Positions 47,761 through 64,000 of a stretch of 64,000 nucleotides of DNA are shown here, in pieces. Location of the stretch: NCBI GenBank assembly GCA_054601695.1, contig BAAHQB010000353.1, positions 99,512-163,511 of the forward strand, read 5' to 3'. The translations under genes were made by a program, and so were the position numbers. Position 1 is the first letter of the stretch. Each line of letters begins with the position of its first letter. Below the pieces are notes generated by a model that worked only from the letters and a program-made list of their open reading frames with translations, had not been told where the DNA came from and made no database searches. The DNA is from Amorphochlora amoebiformis. Lineage: Eukaryota; Cercozoa; Chlorarachniophyceae.

Positions 47761-47940
47761 AGATATGGTTATACGGTGTATGAATGATATAGTTATAACG
47801 GGGATATGTGAGTGCCATAGTTATATGATATTTGTGAGTCATAGAATGGTTGTATGTATGGTATTTGTGAGAGATACGGTATTTACGATTGATGAGGTAT
47901 ATTGATTTTGGTATGGTTGTGTGATATTTGTGAATGATAC

Positions 47941-48562
47941 TTGAACAAGTTTCCATACGGGCTCCGTTGCTCTTCACCCCTGATGCCAAGTAGTATCACG
48001 TATCACGTATCACGTATCACGTATCACGTATCACGTATCACGTATCACATCATACATACCCCATCACTCATCATGTATCACTGCACATGCACACAAACCT
48101 CTCATCCCATGTATCACGTATCACATAACATGTCACGTATACGTTTCGCGTATCGCATTCCTATCAACTCTCGTCACTCATCATCTTCACCACCAAAATG
48201 CATACAAACCCCCCATAACATGTATCACATCACGTCACATCATATCGCATCACATCACATCACATCACATCACATCACATCAAATCACATCACGTCACAT
48301 CGCATCACACCACATCACATCACATCACATCACATCACATGACATCACATCACATTACATCACACCACATCGCATGACATGACACCACACCACATCACAC
48401 CACATGACATGACATGACATGACAGCACAATTCGTCTACGAAGAGAATATATCAACGGTGTTGTTATCACTACTTACACATTACCAGTGTCATCACTTTA
48501 CACATTAACATACATTACCATTTTATGCATCAACACGCATAAGTCACTATCTATGTATACAA

Positions 48563-48630
<68 letters not shown>

Positions 48631-48685
48631 AATACCGTTTGAGCCATTTCTCATCTTCTTCGGCAAGGGCCTCGATGAAGCTACC
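47941..48685 (-). CDS. Unknown protein, two phase-matched exons
   Basis: Transcript order: 48685-48636 ([16 protein letters not shown], acceptor TATCAG, donor GTATTA) and 47979-47941 ([12 protein letters not shown], acceptor GGCATCAG, donor GTATCA). The first exits in phase 2 and the second enters in phase 2, giving ..KWLKRGEEQR... Both are GC-rich and charged, unlike the flanks. Upstream and downstream exons were not identified; a short candidate continues at 47154-47127. Family unknown. Confidence 0.5.
47993..48425. repeat. (GTATCAC)n and (CATCA)n arrays
   Basis: 7-bp unit at 47993-48050, then unique DNA to 48220, then a 5-bp unit CATCA/GACAT array to 48425. Both lie in the intron between the two - exons. 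Confidence 0.95.
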
Positions 48686-48718
48686 CTGATATATAATATC
48701 ATAAACATATAGATATAT

Positions 48719-48806
<88 letters not shown>

Positions 48807-48818
48807 TATATATAATAT

Positions 48819-48866
<48 letters not shown>

Positions 48867-48958
48867 CGTATATATATATATATATATATATGTATTATAT
48901 ATATATACATATACATATATATATATATATACACATATATATCTGTATATATATACAT

Positions 48959-49001
<43 letters not shown>

Positions 49002-49049
49002 GTTATGTCGTTAACACAACGAGAGGTAGTCGACAGTACAGCGGAAGGA

Positions 49050-49565
49050 GACAGATACCTATAGATAATCTACGAACCTACCTATAGATAACCTACAAAG
49101 ACACCTATAGATAACCTGCAAAGATACCTATAGATAATCTGCGAACCTACCTATAGATAACCTACAAAGACACCTATAGATAACCTGCAAAGATACCTAT
49201 AGATAACCTGTAAAGATACCTATAGATAACCTGCAAAGATACCTATATATAGCCTGCAAAGATACCTGTAGATAACCTGCAAAGATACCTATGGATAACC
49301 TGCAAAGATACCCATAGATAACCTGCAAAGATACCTATGGATAACCTGCAAAGATACCTATAGATAACCTGCAAAGATACCTATCGACAAGCTACAAATA
49401 TACCATCGATAACATACAAAGATATCTATAGATAACCTGCAAAGATACCTATAGATAACTTGCAAGATACGTATAGATAAGCTGCAAGATACCATGAACA
49501 ACGTAATAGGATAGTTGTAGATAACCTACAAGTATCTAACTGGAGACAGATACCTATAGATAAAG
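49050..49565. repeat. 24-bp minisatellite (AAGATACCTATAGATAACCTGC)n
   Basis: About 20 units with single-base variants. No coding frame crosses it. Confidence 0.95.
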
Positions 49566-49636
49566 ATACACATAGATAGTGAGGAAATAGAGGTTTCTAA
49601 CAACGACTAAATGCATCCCTTCTTGTTGGCTAGATA

Positions 49637-49806
49637 CACCACGCATGGGCATGGCCATGACATGGCATGGCATGGCATGGGCATGGGCATGCCATGGGCA
49701 TGGGCATGGCATGGGCAACGGCCAGGGCGAGGGCATGGGCATGGACATGGGCATGGACATGGGCATGGACGTGGGCATGGGTATGGGCATAGCCATGGGA
49801 TGCACA
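49637..49806. repeat. (GGGCAT)n hexamer array, GC-rich
   Basis: CATGGGCATGGACATGGG units. Open in several frames as HGHGHG, MGMDMG and PMPMSM; a GC-rich island in AT-rich DNA with no gene support. Confidence 0.9.
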
Positions 49807-49814
49807 GATACCAA

Positions 49815-50090
49815 TAATGCATCCTGCTCAGCTACTTAACCAAGCCTATCATACTCCAACTACCATCACTGGCACTCAACCAAGCCTATCACACTCCAAC
49901 TACATCACTGGTACTCAACCAAGCTTATCACACTCCAACTACATCATTGGTACTCAACCAAGACTATCACACGCCAACTACCATCATTGGTACTTGACCA
50001 AGCCTATTATACTCCAACTACATCATTGGTACTTGACCAAGCTTATCACACTATCATTGGTACTCAACCAAGCCCCATCATACTGCAAAT
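49815..50090. repeat. ~40-bp minisatellite (CTCAACCAAGCCTATCACACTCCAACTACATCATTGGTA)
   Basis: About seven units. Frames across it translate as [10 protein letters not shown] repeats. Confidence 0.9.
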
Positions 50091-50116
50091 ATACGTTTAT
50101 ACACACACGCACACTC

Positions 50117-50196
<80 letters not shown>

Positions 50197-50249
50197 AAAA
50201 TATATATATACATCCACACACTAAATACATACACACACACTAAATACAT

Positions 50250-50340
<91 letters not shown>

Positions 50341-50405
50341 CTATACTCACAAACGCACACACCTAAACAAGCATATTATATGTATACATGGATTGATATT
50401 ATATA

Positions 50406-50510
<105 letters not shown>

Positions 50511-50619
50511 TCCCTCCTGAGCTTCCTCCTCCCACTCCTCCCTAAAATATAATATATTATATATACATATATATATAGTGTATTACATACATCTAGATAT
50601 ATATATATATATATATCTA

Positions 50620-50672
<53 letters not shown>

Positions 50673-50701
50673 AGTATGTATGTATATATAGATATATATT
50701 G

Positions 50702-50805
<104 letters not shown>

Positions 50806-50981
50806 CATATTTAGCATAAATATAATATAGAATATATACGTCTTTTGGGATTATATATATATTATATATAATATATAATATACACATATATATATATATA
50901 TATGTATAATATCTGTTATATATGTATATGTTACATATAAGTATATATATAAATATATACATGTATCTATACATATGTTTG

Positions 50982-51071
<90 letters not shown>

Positions 51072-51123
51072 ATGTATATATACATATATATATCTATATA
51101 TATATATTGTGTATTCTATTTAA

Positions 51124-51171
<48 letters not shown>

Positions 51172-51209
51172 TATGTATATATATATATATATATAAGGCA
51201 AGTACAAAA

Positions 51210-51330
51210 GACAAGGCAAGAAGGCAAGGATAACAAGACAAGGATAAGGGAAAGGAATATGTGTATGATAAGGGCAAGGAACAAGTGTATGACAGAGAAG
51301 AAAGGAAAAGGAATATATACACAACAGGGC
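51210..51330. repeat. AAGGCAAGGATAAC purine-rich repeat
   Basis: Diverged units of AAGGCAAG, AAGGATAAG and GGAAAGGAATAT. No gene. Confidence 0.7.
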
Positions 51331-51389
51331 TGAATATTGCATTTCAGAGATAGAACTCTGAATATAGGGTTTTCAAGGTGTAGATTTGG

Positions 51390-51830
51390 ATTTGAGGTTT
51401 GGGGGAGGGGTCATGTTTTCGAGGACGAATGGGTTGTTAGAGTGAGGTCGTATGGTTTGGTTTGCATGGTTTTCGAGGGAGGATGGGTTGGTGTATATGG
51501 TTTTGGAGTGTCGAGTGACGACGTATGGTTTGGTGTGTATGGTATTCGAATGAGGACGTTGGTTGGGAGTTTGTAGTTTTTCGTGTATGGTTTTCGAATG
51601 AGGACATTGGTTGGGAGTTTGTAGTTTTTCGAGTGAGGATGTATTCTATCCATATTTACAAGTCGTCACTCGAAAAGCATACATGCATCTTCACTCGAAA
51701 CCCATACAAACCAAGGCAACATATTCTCAGTCGAAGCCGTGCGCACCCAAGCCACAGGTTCTTAGTCGAAAAGTCTTAGGTTCTTAGTCGAAATATCTTA
51801 AACACCCAAGCATACATCCTCACTGGACAC
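51390..51830. repeat. Minisatellite in head-to-head inverted orientation
   Basis: 51390-51645 repeats GTATGGTTTTCGAATGAGGAC in + orientation. 51660-51825 carries the complement (CTCACTCGAAAACCCATAC-like: CACTCGAAAAGCATACATGC, TCACTCGAAACCCATACAAA). The array therefore reverses direction near 51650. Confidence 0.8.
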
Positions 51831-51839
51831 CCGACCCAT

Positions 51840-52370
51840 TGAACATTAGGGTGGTAATAGGAAATATAGCGCATTCGTTATACATTTGTAGAATAGTTTC
51901 GGTTACCCTTTGGGAGCGGGTGACGGTGCAGGGGAAGGCATCTGGGCAGCCTTAGGAAAAAGTCATCTTGATTAGAATCAATCAATACGAAAATGTCGCC
52001 TTCATTAGAATCAAGCAAGATCACGGAAAGACTGTACGAATACAGTAAATTTAGTGCTGTCCCTTGGACTACTATCTTGATTAGAATCAAGCAATATCAC
52101 GGAAAGACCACGAATACAGTACTGCTGTCCCATGGCCTACTGCAGGGAGGGGCCCCTCGAAACCCTCGAAACTCCGGGGAAAGTCTTAGGAAACCCCCGA
52201 AAAAAGCCTCCCAAGCCTCTCGAAAGCCTCGTGCAAGTTGATGAGGGGGGTGATTCGTTATCATATGAAGATGAGGGTGATGAATGCATGAATATGAATA
52301 TGAGGTGATCATTCATGACTATAAGAAAGAGGCTGAGGCTCACGATCAATTGAACACGAGGCGCGAAAGA
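51840..52370. other. Unique GC-richer segment, no gene supported
   Basis: Contains a ~95-bp imperfect duplication (TTAGAATCAAGCAAGATCACGGAAAGAC.. at 51999 and 52081) and CCCTCGAAA repeats. An 82-codon + frame (51993-52241) and a 71-codon - frame cross these repeats without splice or family support. Confidence 0.5.
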
Positions 52371-52379
52371 TAAGGAATG

Positions 52380-52915
52380 CCGTTGGGGTTAGTAATGGTG
52401 TTGGGGTTAGTGAATTTATGGTACCAGTTTGGGTTAGCAAATATGTTGGGTTAACTTACGGGGATGGTAATGGTGTTGGGGTTATCATTGGGTTACGGGG
52501 TTGGTAATGGTGGCATTTCTAACCCTAAACATAACCCCAACACCATTACCAATTTAATACCAAACTAACCCCAACATCATTAGTAATCCTAGTTGGGATT
52601 AGTCATGTAGTAATGGTGTTGGGATTAGTCGTGTAGTAAATTTAATGGTGTTTGGATTAGTCATGTAGTAATCATGTTTGGATTAGTCGTGTAGTAATGG
52701 TGTTGGGATTAGTCATGTAGTACAGGCGTTTGGATATTAGTCGTGTAGTAAATTTAATGGTGTTTGGATTAGTCGTGTAGTAATGGTGTTTGGATTAGTC
52801 GTGTAGTAATGGTGTTGGGATTAGTCATGTAGTAATGGTGTTGGGATTAGTCATGTGGTAATGGTGTTGGGATTAGTCATGTAGTAATCTGTTGGGATTA
52901 CTCATGAGTTCCGAT
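52380..52915. repeat. ~26-bp minisatellite (GGTGTTGGGATTAGTCATGTAGTAAT)
   Basis: About a dozen units with TTTGGATTAG variants, preceded by GGTGTTGGGGTTAGTAAT forms and an inverted copy at 52518-52590 (ACCCCAACACCATTACCAA). Confidence 0.9.
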
Positions 52916-52959
52916 TGTTGATGGGGTTCGTTGGGATGAACGATCATGAATCGGAATGT

Positions 52960-53240
52960 GTTTGCGTTTTGGTTGTGGTTGTTGGGTTTGGGTTGAGGTT
53001 GGGCTTGGGTTTATGTTTTGGGTTGGGTTTGTGTTTGGGGTTGTGTTGGGGTTTGGGTTGAGGTTGGGCTTGGGTTTATGTTTGGAGTTGGGTTTGTGTT
53101 TGGGGTTGTGTTGGGGTTGGTGTGGGTTGGGGGGTTGGTTTGGGTTGGGTTGGGGTTGGGGTTGGGGTTTGGATTAAGTAGGGGTTGGGTTTGGCTTTAG
53201 GTTTGGGTTGGGTTGGGGTTGGGGTTTGGGTTGGGCTACT
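52960..53240. repeat. TTGGGTTTGGGG G-rich array
   Basis: Irregular TTGGGTTTGGG, TTGGGGTTGGGG and GGTTGGGCTTGGG units, with two ~80-bp higher-order copies at 52987-53040 and 53055-53108. The G-runs could form quadruplexes. The frames here are repeat translations. Confidence 0.9.
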
Positions 53241-53246
53241 CGAAAG

Positions 53247-56663
<3,417 letters not shown>

Positions 56664-56742
56664 GTATATACATACAGAAATTATATGTTTATGTGTGTAC
56701 ATATATGCATTAATGTACACGAAATATTGAAATAAATACATA

Positions 56743-56795
<53 letters not shown>

Positions 56796-56812
56796 GTATA
56801 TATATACATGTC

Positions 56813-56851
<39 letters not shown>

Positions 56852-56902
56852 ATGTACATATATATGAGGAAGTTTTTAGTGACTCTCATATGTAAAAATA
56901 CT

Positions 56903-56988
<86 letters not shown>

Positions 56989-56993
56989 TATAT

Positions 56994-57026
<33 letters not shown>

Positions 57027-57046
57027 TTGGATACATGTGACTACTT

Positions 57047-58130
<1,084 letters not shown>

Positions 58131-58139
58131 TAGACATCG

Positions 58140-58594
58140 ATATATATCTTATATTTACACATTATACATTTATGCTGTATTTTACATATGTACGTATATA
58201 GTAAATTTAGTAAGTGTGAATGGAGTAAATACTTGCAGCAGTCCTATTACCCCGACTAGCCCAATTACCCCTACATTCATGGTTCCGATTCGACAATATA
58301 CCCAACTCTGGCCTTCACCTGGTGTTAAGGGTTAAATACACCCTACCAAAAACTACCAACTGCACGGTTAGCTTGAATAAGTTTTGAAATGTGTCCGTTG
58401 GCTAGGTGGTGGGCCGATCCCCTCTCGCTCAATACGAGCGAGAAGTTGACTACAGAGGTCAGGATCTCGACTCGCGAGAAGCCTAGAGGACATTAGTTTG
58501 AATATTTCGTTCTCTGGAGGGGGTTGCCCTTCGTCTCTTATATCATTCTGACTCTTGTTATCGGGTTAGGTTCCGAGCCGTCTCGGCCTTGGCC
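58140..58594. other. Unique spacer with one GC-rich hairpin
   Basis: A perfect short stem CTCGCTC-AATA-CGAGCGAG lies at 58426-58444. No exon or RNA gene supported. Confidence 0.5.
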
Positions 58595-58955
58595 TTAGTC
58601 GGCTAGGTGTTCCGTGTCGATCTTGATCCTATGGATCTCTGCATGTGGGGCTCTAGATGTCCAAGGCGTTAAAGAGGTACCTTCGGAGGGGAGGTAGCCG
58701 GGTGGAAAGTTCCATAGGTCACGATGACAGCCTCGTGGATTTCCTCCGTCTACATTCAAAGACAATATCAGTCCAAGGCGTGCAGAATGTGAAGGATGGT
58801 ACCTTTTGGTCCATTGCATCGGGATTGGTGTTGGATGGTGGATCTTGTGGATCATGTGCGTGGTGTGGATCTTGTGGTTCCTTCACATGCGCGTTTTTCG
58901 CGGTTTCAGAACTCCTCAGGCTCCCTGATGACATTTTCTCAGGGTTCCTCCTCAT
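58595..58955 (-). CDS. Unknown small protein, three exons
   Basis: Transcript order: 58955-58803 (MRRNPEKMSSGSLRSSETAK.. to DAMDQK, donor GTACCA), 58749-58681 (TEEIHEAVIVTYGTFHPATS.., acceptor TTGAATGTAG, donor GTACCT) and 58636-58595 (IHRIKIDTEHLAD, TAA). All junctions are phase 0 and give 87 residues. An upstream in-frame ATG at 59054 would add 33 Cys/Arg-rich residues. The N-terminal part is low-complexity, His/Asp/Pro-rich and probably disordered. The three introns/exons are compact and free of (TA)n, unlike the rest of the window. Family unknown. Confidence 0.55.
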
Positions 58956-59400
58956 GCAACTGCCCTCGCCGCAGTAGCTGGTCGGGTAGAAGCAGAAAAG
59001 GGAAGATCGGCAGCATCGGGAAGGGCGACGTCGGGAGGTGTTGGCCCTGGTCATCGCGCCGTCGCTGTTGTGCGCTTTTTTATTCGATCAACTCCTTTGG
59101 ATATATTCTAGTATTTCTACCTGGTTTTCTTGCGCATGCAACCAACGCTACTGACGGGCAGTTTACTACGGTTTCAAAGGGGTTCTTCAAAGTTTCGATA
59201 CGGTTTCGGGTTCTCGGTGGTTTTGGGTCTTAACAAGCCGAAAAAGTAAGAGAAACGAAACTAATTTTTTTTTCGGTTTTCAAACCATGTCACGACTCAC
59301 GACCCACACTTGCAAGTTCGTGTGGAATGTTCAGCCTAGTCCAAAAGTAATGGCCGGGTGAGGAGAAGAACGAGAAATCTTTTGACTAATTACTACAAAG
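58956..59400. other. Unique GC-richer DNA upstream of the small - gene
   Basis: Probably holds its promoter. Open + frames (58657-58977, 58796-59233) lack motif or splice support. Confidence 0.4.
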
Positions 59401-59559
59401 TCTGCATTGGACGCTGTTCGTCTTCGCTCTGTAAATGACTCTGGATCTGTCCATCTCCGCCGCCCTCTGATAGATCGTTCTCCCTATTCCACACAGTTTC
59501 GCTCTGTATATCACTCTTCTACATATTCCCATGTACTCCTCGACATAGATCTCTGTCCT

Positions 59560-59905
59560 CTATCTACATCGACGACTGATATCTCCAGCAAAGCGATCTA
59601 TACGGAGGACCGATATCTCCTTAGCAGAGCGATATATGTCAGGATGAAGTTCTATCGGAAAGCGATCCATGTCGAAGACCGACCTTTCAATCGGAAGCGA
59701 TCCATGTCGAAGACCGACCTTTCAATCGGAAGCGATCCATGTCGAAGACCGACATCTCAATCGGAAAGCGATAAATGTCGAAGAACGACATCTCAATCGG
59801 AAAGCGATCCATGTCGAAGACCGACACCTCAATCGGAAATGCGATCCATGTCGAAGGGCGATATCTTCGGATGTCTCCGATGGATAGATCGGTGTTGCAC
59901 ATGGA
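59560..59905. repeat. 37-bp minisatellite (AATCGGAAAGCGATCCATGTCGAAGACCGACATCTC)
   Basis: Five well-preserved units (59655-59850) plus diverged flanking ones. The 175-codon + frame (59407-59934) crosses it and is more likely repeat-derived than a gene. Confidence 0.85.
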
Positions 59906-59952
59906 TCTGTGTAGGTCGTCGGTGTTCCATATGAATCTGTGTGTAGGTCGTC

Positions 59953-60026
<74 letters not shown>

Positions 60027-60145
60027 TGAGTAGAGAGGTGAGCCCCATCTAGATTTGAAGCCAGATCATGATCACATTAAACAGCCTCTCAAGCGTTCAA
60101 TCAAGTGTCCACGGAGTGGCGACTAATTGTTTTGCAACTTTTCAG

Positions 60146-61798
<1,653 letters not shown>

Positions 61799-61916
61799 AC
61801 CGCTCTAAGTTGGTAGCGCAGAAATAACAATCAGTAGAATAACAGCGTATTGACGACGGTTCACCGTTGATCACATTGGAATAATTCTAGTTATTTCATG
61901 TCGACTTCGAATTTGC

Positions 61917-62168
61917 GGTAAGGGTTAGGGTTAGGGCTAGTAGGGTTTGGGTTAGGGTGTCGGGTTAGGGTGTCGGGTTAGGTTGTCGGGCTAAGGGTGT
62001 CGGGTTAGGGTGTCGGGTTAGGGTGTCCGGTTAGGGTGTCGGGTTAGGGTTAGTGTTACATTAGTAGGGTTTGGGTTAAGGTTAGGGTTAGAGGGTGTCG
62101 GGTTAAGGTGTCGGGTTAGGGTTAGGGTGTCGGGTTAGGGTGTCGGGTTAGGGTGTCGGGTTTAGTGT
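61917..62168. repeat. GGGTTAGGGTGTC telomere-variant array
   Basis: TTAGGG units alternating with GGGTGTC; same unit family as the array at the right edge of the window. Confidence 0.95.
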
Positions 62169-62171
62169 TTT

Positions 62172-62475
62172 TAAAATTATTCTAGAATTTCGAATTATTC
62201 GGAATAATGCTATTCGAATAATTCATAGAATTATTCGAATTCAATTTTCTCAAACTCATTATTCTATTTCATTATTCGAATAATGATTTCTTAGTAGAAT
62301 TATTCGTAATTATTCGAATAATTTTCGAATTATTCGACATTATTCAGAATTATTCGAATAATTCTATTAACTTTCGAATAAGGATTATTCTATAGAATAA
62401 TCATTATTCTATAGAATAATCATTATTCTATAGAATAATCATTATTCTGTAGAATAATCATTATTCTATTAGTAG
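62172..62475. repeat. Palindrome-rich ATTATTCGAATAAT cluster
   Basis: Many overlapping copies of ATTCGAAT/TTATTCGAATAA, then at 62385-62468 about five tandem copies of the 18-bp perfect palindrome ATTATTCTATAGAATAAT. It can form cruciforms or hairpins. No gene. Confidence 0.9.
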
Positions 62476-62808
62476 AAATGATAGCTTTAGGTAAAATTGT
62501 TTCATTACAACAAAAAAAAAATAAAGTCGGCTGGTGCGGGGTTACAAATTTACAATTAGTTTTGATGATTTCGCCTAATATATACATATCGGAGTGGGAA
62601 CGGTCCGAACGGTGGCCGGCGGTGGGTCCCTCGGAATCCAGCACGTATCACAGAAACCCCGGAACCCATAACCTTCAAGAATTTGTCGGCTTCCAGTGAC
62701 ATGTGACAATTCCAAGTGACAGTTGTTAGCGTTCCGTAGATTCCGACAGGACTTCACTGCTGAGTCCTTCTGACTCCACGGAGTGACCTAGGTGACGGCC
62801 ACCAAAAC
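62476..62808. other. Unique upstream DNA
   Basis: Open frames on both strands (62478-62699 +, 62575-62757 -) without motif support. Probably promoter/5' region of the next gene. Confidence 0.4.
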
Positions 62809-63087
62809 ATGGACATCGAGCCCGCCATTCCCCCCGACGCAATGCCTGCAGCGCGCGAGGCCCTTGATCAGGAAGGGAGGCAGGCAGGTGAGGAAGGGGG
62901 AGAGTCTCAGAATGCACCAGAGCTTCCAAACTTGCAGTCTTGAAGAATTTGTCTTTTCTTCCCGATACCGCTGCTAGATTGGGGGTTGGGACTCTCTCTG
63001 ACGTGGTGAGGACAGCAGCGAGCTCGATGGATATAGTGAACAGCCAATCTAAGGAAGACATCTCAGAGGAGAAAAGTGAAAGCGATG
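62809..63087 (+). CDS. Unknown protein, first two exons
   Basis: Exon 62809-62887 starts at ATG (MDIEPAIPPDAMPAAREALD..) and ends at donor GTGAGG. A 50-bp intron ends CTTGCAG. Exon 62938-63087 continues in phase (VLKNLSFLPDTAARLGVGT.. to ISEEKSESD) to donor GTAAAT. Without the intron the frame stops at 62939. The N-terminus is acidic and Ala/Pro-rich, and the second exon is helical-looking with an acidic Ser/Glu tail. Function unknown. The following intron enters the telomere-variant array. Confidence 0.6.
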
Positions 63088-63162
63088 GTAAATTTTATAT
63101 GTATATTTTTGTGATGCAAATGTTTTCGTTTATCACACTATATATATATATATATGTTTATC

Positions 63163-64000
63163 AGGGTTAGGGTTAGGGTGTCGGGTTAGGGTGTCGGGTG
63201 TCGGGTTAGGGTGTCGGGTTAGGGTGTCGGGTTAGGGTTAGGGTTAGGGTGTCGGGTTAGGGTGTCGGGTTAGGGTGTCGGGTTAGGGTTAGGGTGTCGG
63301 GTTAGGGTGTCGGGTTAGGGTGTCGGGTTAGGGTGTCGGGTTAGGGTTAGGGTGTCGGGTTAGGGTGTCGGGTTAGGGTGTCGGGTAAGGGTTAGGGTGT
63401 CGGGTTAGGGTTAGGGTTAGGATTAGGGTTAGGGTGTCGGGTTAGGGTTAGGAATAGGGTGTCGGGTTAGGGTTAGGGTTAGGGTTAGGGTTAGGGTTAG
63501 GGTTAGGGTTAGGGTTAGGGTTAGGGTGTCGGGTTAGGGTTAGGGTGTCGGGTTAGGGTTAGGGTGTCGGGTTAGGGTTAGGGTGTCGGGTTAGGGTTAG
63601 GGTGTCGGGTTAGGGTTAGGGTGTCGGGTTAGGGTTAGGGTGTCGGGTTAGGGTTAGGGTGTCGGGTTAGGGTGTCGGGTTAGGGTTAGGGTTAGGGTGT
63701 CGGGTTAGGGTTAGGGTGTCGGGTTAGGGTGTCGAGTTAGGGTTAGGGTGTCGGGTTAGGGTTAGGGTTAGGGTTAGGGTTAGGGTTAGGGTTAGGGTTA
63801 GGGTTAGGGTTAGGGTTAGGGTTAGGGTTAGGGTTAGGATTAGGATTAGGGTTAGGGTTCGGGTTAGGGTTCGGGTTGAGTTAGGGTTCGGGTTAGGGTT
63901 AGGGTTCGGGTTAGGGTTCGGGTTAGGGTTAGGGTTAGGATTAGGGTTAGGGTTCAGGTTAGGGTTAGGATTAGGATTAGGGTTAGGGTTCGGGTTAGGA
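63163..64000. repeat. Long TTAGGG / GGGTGTC variant array to window end
   Basis: Over 800 bp of TTAGGG with regular GGGTGTC insertions (unit GGGTTAGGGTGTC), a purer TTAGGG run at 63461-63530 and 63755-63835, then TTCGGG and TTAGGA variants. G-rich on the + strand, the orientation of a right-hand chromosome end, but the variants and the preceding gene suggest subtelomeric or interstitial sequence. Confidence 0.95.

Noticed and set aside
58385-58500. tRNA-like stretch with TGGCTAGGTGG and a short hairpin
   Set aside because: No matching acceptor stem, no T-arm, and the hairpin loop is not an anticodon loop.
59407-59934. 175-codon + frame
   Set aside because: Driven by a 37-bp minisatellite; the repeat is read in changing frames and carries no conserved motif.

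Overview
This window comes from an intron-rich nuclear genome of a microbial eukaryote (protist or alga). The evidence is spliceosomal genes with GT..AG introns, a Rab GTPase, a tRNA with a pol III type terminator, many interstitial TTAGGG/CCCTAA (telomere-type) tracts, and at least one membrane-anchored hybrid histidine kinase. Hybrid kinases are absent from animals but common in protists, algae and fungi. The exact lineage cannot be fixed from the sequence.

Most of the 64 kb is low-complexity DNA: (TA)n tracts up to about 1 kb, GA/CT tracts, minisatellites and degenerate telomere repeats. Nearly all long open frames (IYIYIY, SLSLSL, ILRLL) are translations of these repeats. The real genes are small exons (about 14-450 bp) scattered between the repeats. 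I rebuilt them from splice signals, matching intron phase and protein motifs. Introns often begin GT(AT)n and end (TA)nG, so the microsatellite runs up to the splice sites.

Layout: (A) 1-9.95 kb, + strand, GT61-like glycosyltransferase, 5' end outside the window. (C) 10.2-17.6 kb, - strand, GT32/Gb3-synthase-like glycosyltransferase with an YLDTD motif. 19.2-19.9 kb, candidate terminal exons on both strands and tRNA-Val(AAC) on -. 21.1-22.9 kb, + strand unknown gene. (B) 24.0-33.0 kb, + strand, 14-exon hybrid histidine kinase of 737 residues with membrane, DHp, HATPase and receiver parts. (Rab) 35.0-37.7 kb, + strand, complete 228-residue Rab GTPase in five exons. (F) 39.1-39.8 kb, + strand, 102-residue probable mitochondrial protein. 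42.5-46.4 kb, + strand unknown gene. 47.9-48.7 kb (-), 53.2-56.7 kb (+), 55.8-56.0 kb (-) and 58.6-59.0 kb (-) hold partial unknown genes. 60.1-61.8 kb, + strand, fragments of a second histidine kinase. 62.8-63.1 kb, + strand, start of an unknown acidic protein. 63.2-64 kb is an array of telomere repeats and GGGTGTC variants.

The most unusual signal is recurrent partial exon duplication. In at least eight places a piece of an exon with its adjoining splice site has been copied into the neighbouring intron: 5' exon ends with the acceptor lie upstream of the true exon, and 3' exon ends with the donor mostly lie downstream. One case is a row of three in-phase 39-bp exon copies whose differences are mostly synonymous. 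A second recurring signal is telomere-type repeats in introns, usually C-rich on the sense strand and often next to the acceptor, where CTAAC resembles a branch-point sequence. The genes do not form an operon; two glycosyltransferases, two sensor kinases and a Rab are simply neighbours.
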